Shown piece by piece: positions 19,987 through 31,900 of a stretch of 64,000 bases of DNA. Origin of the DNA: Geotrypetes seraphini (lineage: Eukaryota; Chordata; Amphibia; Gymnophiona; Dermophiidae); contig NC_047095.1 of NCBI RefSeq assembly GCF_902459505.1, positions 117,863,380 through 117,927,379 of the forward strand, given 5' to 3'. A program made the translations under genes and the position numbers. Numbering within the stretch: position 1 is the stretch's first letter; each line of letters starts with the position of its first letter. The notes under the pieces are model-generated. The model had not been told where the DNA came from, did no database searches, and worked only from the letters and a program-made list of their open reading frames with translations.

Positions 19987-22900
19987 GTGAGTCTTTCCCT
20001 TTGCTATGATTTTTATTTTTTTATTTGTCATTTATACATTTGTTAGAATTTAAATAACAAACATAAAGGGATATCCTTTTTTATCAACAGCGTTAATGCT
20101 CATACAAATAAAGTGCAAAGAAAAATTCTATCAATGATCTAGTCCAGCGGTTCCCAACCCCTGTCCTGGAGGATCACCAGCCAGTCGGGTTTTGGGATAG
20201 CCCTAATGAATATTCATGAGAGAGATTTGCATATAATGGAGGAGGCAGGCCTGGAAATCTGCTCCATGCGTATTAATTAGGGATAATAATAATAATAACA
20301 GCTTATATATCGCAATACCATGAAGTTCTATGCGGTTTACAAAGATTAAGCAAAGGTACAAATTGGTTGACTTTAAGAGGGGAGGAAGAAAGAGGGTTAA
20401 TAGGACAGGAAATCCATTTTTGAGGAGAGAGTGATCAATAGAACAAGTTAATCGCTATAGAGGGGAGAGAGAAGAGAGGATCAGTTGTCTAGATACTTTA
20501 GGAACAGGTGTGTTTTCAGACGTTTCCTAAATTCCTCATAAGTAGTGGGCGAAAGCAATTGTTCTAGGTCTTTACCCCATGATGCTGCTTGGTGCGAGAG
20601 AAGATGCTCATGGTGTTTTTTTCAGTTTACAACCTCTCACTGGGGGGGGATATCCTGAAAACCTGACTGGCTGGTGGTCCTCCAGGACAGGGTTGGGAAC
20701 CACTGATCTGGTCCACATCATACAGACCGCCAGTGCTACCGCTAGGAAAGAAATTAACTAAACCAAATAAGTTACAGGTGGCATACTTTTGAAATGTCAA
20801 CTGAACATCCTCCCAGACTTGTAAAAGTAAATTAAGAAATTCCCTGTATTGGTTTATCCGTAAGAAAGTCTTCCAACGGGACTGGGTCTAGACCAGGGAT
20901 GTCAAAGTCCCTCCTCGAGAGCCGCAATCCAGTCGGGTTTTCAGGATTTCCCCAATGAATATGCATGAGATCTATTTGCATGCACTGCTTTCATTGGATG
21001 CTAATAGATCTCATGCATATTAGTTGGGGAAATCCTGAAAACCCGACTGGATTGCAGCCCTCGAGGAGGGACTTTGACACCCCTGGTCTAGAAACACGTA
21101 TCTATCACTTGCATGTGATATAAGGCGTTTGCAAGGAACTTTTAGAAAAAAGGTTGCACCCACTGCTAAAACCCTAGGCTTAAGCCAGGGATCTCAAAGT
21201 CCCTCCTTGAGGGCCGCAATCCAGTCGGGTTTTCAGGATTTCCCCAATGAATATGCATTGAAAGCAGTGCATGCACATAGATCTCATGCATATTCATTGG
21301 GGAAATCCTGAAAACCAGACTGGATTGCGGCCCTAAAGGAGAGACTTTGAGACCCCTGGCTTAAGCAGTAGAAATTACTTCCTCTTTAACTGAGTCTACT
21401 TAGATACATCGGGGAAAAATAGAGACTCGGCTGCAAAACAGAACTTGTTTCTTCATGAAATGCAACTTTAAAATCGCTTGTTTCTCTAGTTCTGATTTGA
21501 ACACTACCAACAAAGTGGCACGTTTTCTTATTGTGTCCGTAGATCAGTGGATCCCAACCCTGTCCTGGAGGACCTTCAGGCCAGTCGGATTTTCAGGACA
21601 ACCCTAATGAATATGCATGAGAGAGATCTGCATATAATGGAGGTGCCAGGCATGCACATCTGCTCCATGCATTTTCATTAGGGCTATCCTGAAATCCCGA
21701 CTTGCCTGGGGGTCCTCCAGGACAGGATTGGGAACCACTGCCTTAGATGACTCAAGAAACTGAGATAAATCTAAACGGTCTGGGGAGGATAGTTTATCTA
21801 TTTCCCCCCTCATCTACCACCTCCCTAGAAGCCCTCAGAATGTAGTAAAGATTATCAGGCTCAAAGGTATCCAAGTTAGTATATTGCAGACTCTCCCGCA
21901 AATACGTTCTCAAGAGCTCCAATGGAGATAGGTAGTGTGTGATAGGGAAATTTAGAAAGCAAAGATTCTTAGATCTCATACATTTCTCCATTTTTTCTAT
22001 TTTGGCATAAAGCAGTATACACTTCTCCTCCGGATTCGCGGGGGATAGGGGGCAGAGCCAGACCGCGAACGGTGAAATACCGCGAATATCTTCTGGTCCG
22101 GCTCTGACCCACCCCCGCCTCCCTCCCGCCTTCCCCCTGGCATCCGGGCCGTACCTGGTGATCTAGCGGGCTTTCGGGGCAGGAGTGATCTTCCTACGCT
22201 CCTGCCCCGTGCAGATTGCCAATAGGAAATGACTGCCGTGAGTTCCCATAGTCTCTCGAGACTACGACGGGAACTCCCAGCAGCCATTTCCTATTGGCGA
22301 TCTACACAGGGCAGGAGCAAAGGAAGGTCGCTCCTGCCCTGAAAGCCCGCTAGACCACCAGGTAAGGCCGGGGCGCCGAGGGGAAGGCTAAACCATGGGG
22401 TTTTTTTTTCTTTTTTCCCCCTCTAAAAAAATCGCAAATATGTGAAATCGCAATTGCCAAAGCCGCGAATGGGGAGGGGGAAGTGTACTATCACTAATAA
22501 TAAAACCCTAAGCGTGCATGCGCACTCCTACCTGCGTGATCCATAGCTCCGTGGGCCGGCAGAGAAATGTTAAAGTGTGCGGCGCATGCGTGTTTGGCAC
22601 ATGCACACGTTTGGAGCGTGCGTGCATGGCGGTTTGCTACGAGTGGCGCGCGTGGCGGTTTACTGTATCCAGTAGCGGTTACTGTGTGCCGGTTGCCCTT
22701 TCCACTGTATACAACACAACGCATGAAAAAAAAAAAAAAAAGGCAGGTGGGCGAAGGGGCACGATAAACAGACAGGCAGTGGGCAGGGACATTGACAGAC
22801 AGACAGACAGAAATAGAGGAGGGCTTCGAAGAGGAGGGCAGACGCGAATGAAAAGCAGCGGCGGCAGCAGCGATTCGTGCCAGTGGATCAGAAGAGACCA

Positions 22901-25900
22901 GGAAGCCGGGATGGAGGCAGGGTAGGAACGGCGGTTTGGGAGCAGGTATTAGGGAGCAGGGAAGAGGTGCTGCTGGACAGGGGGAGCAGTGAAGGGGTGC
23001 TGCTGGACAGGGGGGGTAAAACGAAGGGAGAAGGGCTGCTGCTGGACAGGGGGAGCAGTGAAGGGGTGGTGGTGGACAGCCGAGGAAAGAGAGATACAGA
23101 AAGAAAGAAAGACAGACATACAGCGGCCAAGGAGAGAGACAGAAAGAAAGAAAGACAGACAGACAGAAAGCGGCCAAGGAGAGAGAGAGAAAGAAAGACA
23201 GATACACACCTCTATTCTAGCACCCGTTAAGGTAACAGGCTTAAAGACTAGTCTTTAATATTAAACGTAGCAGTGCTCTGTAAACTATTTTTTTTTTAAT
23301 GATTTTATGCCCAGCTCTGGGAAATGCATTAAAAGGCACAGAAAGCAACGGTGTAAGCTTCATACATACAAAACAGGCACCGCCCATCGTAAAACAGACA
23401 TCAGCGGTGCAAGCTTCTGTCACACACTGCCCTATCCCAGCACAGGCGTAAGCAGGGCAGTCATCAATCACTCACAAACACACACTCAGACACGCAGAGC
23501 ACATGCAGAAGCAGGGTAAGCTTCCCTCACACACACTCACCTACTGTCCCCTGCCGCGGCCATGAAGAGTGTCGAAGGGTTGCCGATCTCTCTAAGACAT
23601 CTGCAAATGAGCAACATATTATGTATAACAGAAGGTTACAACTGGCTCCTTTCCAGCACGGAGATATTGAGTCCACACCCAAAAAAAAAAAAAATTCTTA
23701 TAACTACTGTTAATTATTTCTAAAGCAGTACCAGGCATACGCGGCGCTGTACAGAGTCACAAAGGAGACAGTCCCTGCTCGATTGAGCTTACAATCTAAA
23801 CAATCAAGACAAGCAGGATGCCAGGGTAGGGGTTACAGTTAGAGGGGGATGGTTAAACTGCTGGCTAGGGTGGTGAGCATAGAAACATAGAAAAAGACAG
23901 CAGATAAGGGCCGCGGCCCATCTAATCTGCCCACCCTAATGACCCTCCCCTATTTAACTCTGTGTAGAGATTGGTGTCAGGTCAAAAGCGCGCCGGGACA
24001 AAGGTGCGCTCAGACAATTGAGTGCAGCGCGGAGGCGCGCGCCACAGAAAATTACTGTTTTTACGGCTCCGACGGGGGGGGGGCGTGGGGTGGGGGGAAC
24101 CCCCCACTTTACTTAATAGAGATTGCGCCGCGTTGTGGGGGCGTTGTGGTGGGTGTGGGGGGTTGTAACCCCCCACATTTTACTGAAAACTTCACTTTTT
24201 CCCTGTTTTTAGGGAAAAAGTTAAGTTTACAGTAAAATGTGGAGGGTTACAACCCCCCAAACCCCCCCACAACACCGGCGTGATATCTATTAAGTAAACT
24301 GGGGGGGCTCCCCAACAAAAAACCCCATCGGAGCCCCTAAAAACTGTAATTTTCTTCGGCGCGCGCCTCCATCTTGCGCTCAGTTGTCAGCGCGCGCCTT
24401 TGTCTTTCGCTGAGTTATCTATGAACCGTAGAGATCCCACGTGACGATCCCATTTCTTCTTAAAATCAGGCATGCTGCTTGCTTCGATCAGAAGGCGATT
24501 TTCCAAACAGGGTTTTATGCACAGAAATGGAGTTTCAGAAAATCTCCCTAAAACAAAGGCGCATACGCATATGAACAGATAGCTGACACTTGCTCGCACA
24601 CGGTCCCCCGGGGCTTGAGGAGCTCCGCGATTAAGCTACCATCTTGTGCGCTCTAAGCCACGCCCCCCCCAACTGACAAAATTAATACTGAACACCCCCC
24701 CCACACACGATAATACGATGTAAACCAGAAAATTAACCTGAAAGGTAATTTTATTTATTTAAGAGGTGGTGAATATTGTATATTTTTGATTAAACGTTAA
24801 AGGAAAAGGGGGGTGGGAAGGGAATAAATATATATATTTGATGTTATATTAGAAAGAAATTCAAGTGATGTATTTAATTTCAAATGTTTTATTATTTGTA
24901 TCAGTAGAAAAAATTACAGTAGAAAAAAACAGAACATATGTATCGCCGAGGGTCACTGAGTATTATAAAATCTCACTAAATTTTGCCTACATCCTTGTAC
25001 ACATCTGCACTTTCGGTTTGTTTGTTCCTGGTTGGTTTTTTACTGCAGATAAGGTTGGACCTCCCTTTTCCTTTCGGGTCTGTTGCTTTGCGACAGGCTT
25101 TGTGGCACCATAATCAGCAGCTGGCCAGCTGCGGCTAGCGGCTAGATAGATCCGCCTATAAAGCAAGTCTATCTTTAACCATTTTGCCTTAGCCGACCAG
25201 TCACTGAATATCAACTTGGCTGGCTACGTTAGAGCCGGTGAGCTTTGCCCTGGGTTTTTAATGCCAGTGGCCGGATAGCGACCCACCATCAAATATCCAG
25301 AATCTCCGCAGACCGCGAGAGGTAGCTGGGCTGCCTCCCACGGTCCCGCTTTCAGGGGCCATAGAGCTCGGATATTCATACTGTGGAAGGCAGTCTGGTG
25401 ATCTCCTGTGGTCGGCGGCAAACCTGGGTATTCATTGACTGGCACTGAAATCTGGGGTATTCTGCACAGTTTGTAATCTTTTGAACAATCCTTTAGCACA
25501 TCCTACCTAAACAATCCATGTCAAGCCTGGGCTAAGTCATGGGCCAGACCCCGCCCATCTCCACCCAGTCTCCGCCCCATAATAGTAATTGTAACACCAT
25601 TTTTTCCATTCATTTTTCATATATAAACACACAATATAATCGTATTAACAACACATAATGGTTAACTACAAAATTAAAATACACAAAGCACACTGTATGC
25701 TTCTCAACATTCATTCCTACCAGAACACAGATAACCCCTATGCAAATACAGGACCAAAAACTAAAAGTACTAATATATACAAACAAACCCTAAGATGCAA
25801 GACTCTGCAAGCAGTACAACCCCAGAGGAAAAGAAACAAATGCATTTCTTCCTGAGCAGACAGCAGATGTAAATCAATCACTGAATTAGAAAAATAAAAT

Positions 25901-28900
25901 CATTCCCCCTACCGTTGTTGTCTCCCTCCCTCCATGCTGTGCCTTGCCTTCTGGCCTGCTCCTGCCTGGCCATTTTAGGCTGCCCCCTGGTGTTATCTTT
26001 GGGCCGGTTCCCTCTTCCTCACTGCTGCAGTGCACAAAGCCTTGGGCAGCGGCTCCTCGCACGTCCCGCACCTCACCTGGAAGCTTTTCCTCCGACGTTG
26101 TGACGTCAGAGAGAAGGCTTCCGGTTCAGGCGCAGGACGCGCCTTTTGGGGGGGCTTTGCTATATTTTGAGGCAAATTTCTTCTTTCTCCTTCTTGTTTG
26201 CGTTTAGCATTCTCACCATAAAATCATTGATGCGTTGTTCTAGTTGTCCGAAGTGCTGTCCGACAGAGGCGATATCCTGGTTGGCCCAGCAATTTTTAAT
26301 TGATAGTCAGTGATTTTTAAGTGATGGGAAAGAAACAGGACAGTATAGATTCTGAAGAAACAAAAGGAAGTGAAGAAAGGGCAAACAGAAGCCGTTCAAT
26401 GCCCAGGGCCTGCCCTGACTAGGATTTGAGGTTAAATGCAAGAGTGAACAAATGAATTCTTAACGACCCCGTGTCTTTCTTCAAATCATAACTCTAATAT
26501 CTCGTCACCTCCCACAGATGCATTGCCAGTGAAGGGAAAACCCTGCTACGACCTGACGCAAATGCAGCAGATCTCAGGTATGCTTCATCTCACGATCTGA
26601 CGGTCTTATGACCGGGGTCACTGATCACAGCTTCGAATAACAGACCGTCTGAAGACGTGTCTTTTCTGCTCTCGAACTGTTTATAGAGTCTCCCCCCCCC
26701 CCCTAATAGTGCAAAGAGTTCTGTGCAATGATGTTGTGGCTGTGATCACTGACTGTGGCTAAAAATAAGCTAACTACAGAGTGACAACAGTGTGCGTTTG
26801 GCCACTGAACGTGGCTAGAATTTACTGATCCTGGTATGAAAATACTGTGACTGTAGTTATTGACCGTGGCTGAAAATAGTTGACCACAGTGTGACACAAT
26901 GTTCTCATAGCCACTGAATGTGGCTGAGATTGGCTGACTGTGGCTGAAAATAGTTGACCACAGTGTGACACACTGTGCTGGGATTGGCTGACCCTGGTAT
27001 GATTATACTGTGACTGTAGTCATTGACCGTGGTTGAAATAGTTGGCTAAAGTGTGACACAATGTGCTCATAGCCACTGAATGTGGCTGGGATTGACTGAC
27101 TGTGGCTGAAAATAGTTGACCACAGTGTGGCACACTGTGCTCGTGGCCACCAAATGTAGCTGGGCTTGGTTGACCCTGGTTTGAAAATACTGTGACTAGA
27201 GTCACTGACCAGGGCTGAAACTAGTTGACCACAGAGTAATAATACTCTACTCATGGCCACAGAATGTGGCTGGGACTGGCTGACCCTGGTATGAAAATAC
27301 TGTGGCTGTACTCATTGAACATGGCTGAAAATAGCTGATCACAATGTGACACCTCTGTCTTGTGGCTACCGGACGTGGCTGGGATTAGCTAAGTCATGGT
27401 CTTTGTGGTCCCCAAATGTGACTGGGATTGCCTGACTCATGGTCTGTGATAGTGGCTGGGAATAGCAGACCATAATGTGACGCTGTTGTGTTTTGGCAAC
27501 TAAACGTGGCTTGGAATGATGGTCCACGGTGTGACATAACTGAGACTACAGTTTATTGGTAGCATTCAATGATATTGGTCAGCCATTTCTCACTTCTATG
27601 CAAGGCAGATACCAGCTTTGAGGGAAGGATATCGTGTGCGTAAGTTTTCCTGGGTCTAACACCCCCAAAACTATATCCTGTAATGGTATTTCAGTTCTCA
27701 TAAATATCTCAGGATTTTGCCTTATGTTCTTTTGTAGGGTTGGATGGAATAAAGGGTACCTCTAAACTTCCACCCTGTGATTCTCTCCAGGAGTACAATC
27801 TTCTCCCATTCCCCTTTTCCGGAATATCTGGTAGGTCTGGCCTCAGCAAACATAGACAATGCAAGTGTCACGGTGTATGTAATCTTAGCTATTTGTATAG
27901 AGACATCTGTCCCCTCAGTGTCCCCCATACACAAGTTACATGGTATCACTTTATATTAAGGACAAACAACCCCTCTCTCACCGTTCCCTTACATGAGTAA
28001 CACTGTATCACTTTATAGTAAGGACAAGTGACCCCTCCCTCATTGTCCCCATACACGGGTTACACTGTGTCACTTTATATTAAGGACAAATGACCCCTCC
28101 CTCACTGTCCCCATACACGGGTTACACTGTGTCACTTTATATTAAGGACAAATGACCCCTCCCTCACTGTCCCCATACACAGGTTACACTGTGTTACTTT
28201 ATATTAAGGACAAATGACCCCCTCCCTCACTGTCGCCATACACAAATTACAGGGCATCACTTTATATCAGTGGTCTCCAACTCAAACCCTTTGCAGGGCC
28301 ACATTTTGGATTTGTAGGTACTCGGAGGGCCTCAGAACATAAGAACATAAGAACATAAGAAAAAATAGTTAATGTCTTATTAAAGAAATGACAATTTTGC
28401 ATGAGGTAAAACTCTTTACAGTTTATAAATCTTTCCTTTTGGCTAAGTCTTAATAATAATATTGTCATTTATAGCTAAAGAGACATATGATCAAGAAACA
28501 TTTATTATACTTTTGTGATTATGATAAACATACCGAGGGCCTCAAAATAGTACCTAGCGGGCCGCAAGTTTGAGAGACCCCCTCACTGTTTTCATACATG
28601 AGTTATAATGTATCACTTTATATTAAGGACAAACCCCCCCCCCCCCTTCACTGTCCCCATACAGAACAGCACTTACCAAGATGAACTTGTATATCCAAAT
28701 TGTTGCTAATTAATACCAATAAATAATTGGTTGTTCATGCTTGATTGTTGGCGTTAATTGGCTCATTATACACTGAGGGTGCTCAAATTGGCACACGCAG
28801 GTTTAAGCTTTGTTTACAGAATTCCCCTGTTAAATTGTGCATGCGGGTTCATAAAACTCAAGGGAACATAATACTCCGTTTGCATACTGCGAACACCTCG

Positions 28901-31900
28901 CAGTTCACATAAAGGGGGGGGGAGGGATTGGGACTTGTATACCACCTTATGGCAGTCTTGCAACCGCAGGGAGCAGTCACTTCCACGGTGCGGGACCCGG
29001 AAGTGATGTCAGAGCGAGCCGACACCGACGCAGGCGGCAAGTTCGAGATGCTGCTTGCACTGGGAAAATTAAAGCAGTATAAGGGAGGGGGGGCTCGGGA
29101 AGGAGCGGGGGAGGGTGGAGAGGAGGACGGGTGTCGGCATTCAGTGGCATAGCGAGGGTGAGTGGCGCCTGGGGCGATGGTGCCATTTGCCCACCCTTTC
29201 CCCCCCGCCATACGCGTGCACCCCTTTGCCGTACCTTTTAAAGTTTGGCGCAAGCAGCCACCAACTTGCTGCGCAGGCTTGGGCGCCCTCTCTGACGTCC
29301 CTTCCTGGGGGTCCCAGAAGTGGCGTCAGAGAGAGCGCCGAAGCCGACGCGGGCAGCAAGTTGGTGGCTGCTCACGCCGAACTTAAAAAGGTACAGGGGA
29401 GGGGGCAGGCGTGCGGCAGGGGGAGGAGTGGGAAGGGGGGGCAGAGAGGAGAAGGGATGCCAGCCCCCCTAAAAAGACCATACCTTGGGCAAACCACCCC
29501 CTTACCACGTCACTGCTGGTGTCCCCACCATGACGACGCCCAGGGCAGACGAACACCCTGCCACTGCTAGTAGTACTGGGGATCTGGGTTATCACATAGC
29601 CCTGGGCGCTGAACCCGTATGGTCTTTTCTAGTCAGTCTGCAGGTGAACCTTCAAATAAATGGGAGGCACTGGAAGCAGCTTTATCCTGCAGAACTGCTT
29701 TCCGGCATCCGCCCTGGGTGGTGTTGGCGAATGGGGGTGGGGCGGGTTGGAACGTTGCTAACTCGTATCCCTTTCCTGGTGTTTTACAGACTCTGCAACA
29801 CCCTCCCCTAATAGCAGTGTCCTGACTCAGGGCAACACTACTGGAAGTGCACTTCAGTCAGGCAACGGCAGCGCACCTGGAAGCGCGGTTCAGAAGGGCA
29901 ACAACGGCACATCTGGAGCCCTGACTCAGGTCAACAGCACATCTGGAGTCCTGACTCGGGGCAACAGCAGCACTACTGGAAGTGCACTTCAGTCAGGCAA
30001 CGGCAGCGCACCTGGAAGCGCAGTTCAGAAGGGCAACAGCGGCACATCTGGAGTTCTGACTCAGGTCAACAGCACATCTGGAGTGCTGACGCGGGGCAAC
30101 AGCAGCACCACTGGAAGTGCACTTCAGTCAGGCAACGGCAGTGCCTCTGGAAGCGCAGTTCAGACCGGCACATCTGGAGTCCTGAGCCAGGGCAACGGCA
30201 GCGCACCTGGAAGCGCAGTTCAGTCGGGCAACAGCAACTCCACCGGAAGCACCTTTCAGCAGGGCTCTGACTCTGGAAGTGTGAATCAGCAGAGCGCCAA
30301 CAATATATTTGGAGATACAGGTAAGATTTACTAAACTAAACTAAAAACTTGAATTTATAGACCGGGTCATCTTCGTACAATAAAAGCTCGACTTGGTTTA
30401 CAATAAATGAAAAGAATTTACAATTTTGAGAACAGCCAAGTTTTTAAGTTTTTTGCGAAAAGATTGAAGTGAACCTAATTCTCTTAGCCTTAGGGGAATA
30501 TCGTTCCATAATTCTGTTAGTCTAAATGAATAAGATTTCCCTAGTTTACCAATAGAGACAAAGATGCAGTGCATATTTATGGGTTCAAGGCTTAATTAGA
30601 TGAGTTTTTGCAAAGACTTAAAGTGTACTGTCTCTTTAAACCCCCCCCCCCCCAAAAAAAAAAAATAAATAAATAAATAACCCTCTCCAACTTGAAACTG
30701 GTCAGGGAACCTAAAGAGGAACTGATCACCTTCTGGGTGCTTTATTGTACATAGTTAAAGGGGATAGGACTTGATGTACTGGTTTCTCTATGTGGTTTAT
30801 GCAATCAAAGCAGTGTACAGGGGGGCATTGAAGTGTTCAAGTGAGTTGCCCAGGATCACAAGAAGCTGCAGTGGGAATTGAACTCACAACCTCAGCTGAG
30901 GCAGCTGCTCTAACTTCTAGACCACACCTCCACTCCCAGTGGCCTACGTTGATAACTTCCCCCCTTAGCGTGAAGCGTTTCAGTCTCCGGTAACCAGAGC
31001 TGAGATTGTGATGTCATAATGCCTCATTCCACCAATAAGAGTCAACCTCATCAATGATGTCACAATAGCTTGTAAAGGACTTGCTCTACTGCTTTTTCTT
31101 TGTAGTTACAATCAAAGCAGTTTACAGGGGGGCAACGAAGTGTTAAAAGTGAGCTGCCCAGGGTCACAAGAAGCTGCAGTGGGAATTGAACTCACAACCT
31201 CAGCTGAGGCAGCTGCTCTAACTACTAGACCACACCTCCACTCCCAGTGGCCTACGTTGATAACTTCCCCCCTTAGCGTGAAGAGTTTCAGTCTCCGGTA
31301 ACCAGAGCTGAGATTGTGATGTCATAATGCCTCATTCCACCAATAAGAGTCAACCTCATCAATGATGTCACAATAGCTTGTAAAGGACTTGCTCTACTGC
31401 TTTTTCTTTGTAGTTACAATCAAAGCAGTTTACAGGGGGGGCAATGAAGTGTTAAAAGTGAGCTGCCCAGGGTCACAAGAAGCTGCAGTGGGAATTGAAC
31501 TCACAACCTCAGCTGAGGCAGCTGTTCTAACCACTAGACCACACCTCCACTCCCAGTGGCCTACGTTGATAACTTCCCCCCTTAGCGTGAAGCGTTTCAG
31601 TCTCCGGTAACCAGAGCTGAGATTGTGATGTCATAATGCCTCATTCCACCAATAAGAGTCAACCTCATCAATGATGTCACAATAGCTTGTAAAGGACTTG
31701 CTCTACTGCTTTTTCTTTGTAGTTACAATCAAAGCAGTTTACAGGGGGGGCAACGAAGTGTTAAAAGTGAGCTGCCCAGGGTCACAAGAAGCTGCTGTGG
31801 GAATTGAACTCACAAGCTGAGGCAGCTGCTCTAACTACTAGGTCCTCCACTCCTCCTAAATTTTATTTATTTATTTAATTCATTTCTATCCCATTTTCCC

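Larger units (their letters stand above)
20010..22012 (-). mobile_element. L1-type ORF1-only copy (HAL1-like) in intron 1, split by four hAT MITEs
   Basis: The minus strand gives 'RSKNLCFLNFPITHYLSPLE' (near 21970), then 'KRATLLVVFKSELEKQAILK' (near 21500), then 'VGATFFLKVPCK' (near 21150). This is in order the ORF1 seen at 11350-12340. Elements at 20145, 20894, 21186 and 21545 interrupt it. It ends at T-rich sequence near 20013 (poly(A) side) with no ORF2. Confidence 0.75.

Noticed and set aside
22494-23230. Long minus- and plus-strand frames rich in Ser/Leu/Pro or Arg/Lys/Glu
   Set aside because: Produced by GACA/GAAA microsatellite and purine-rich sub-repeats inside the Helitron.
29115-29570. 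151-codon plus-strand frame
   Set aside because: Falls inside hAT MITE sequence (CAGTGGCGTAG family), low complexity, with competing frames on the other strand.
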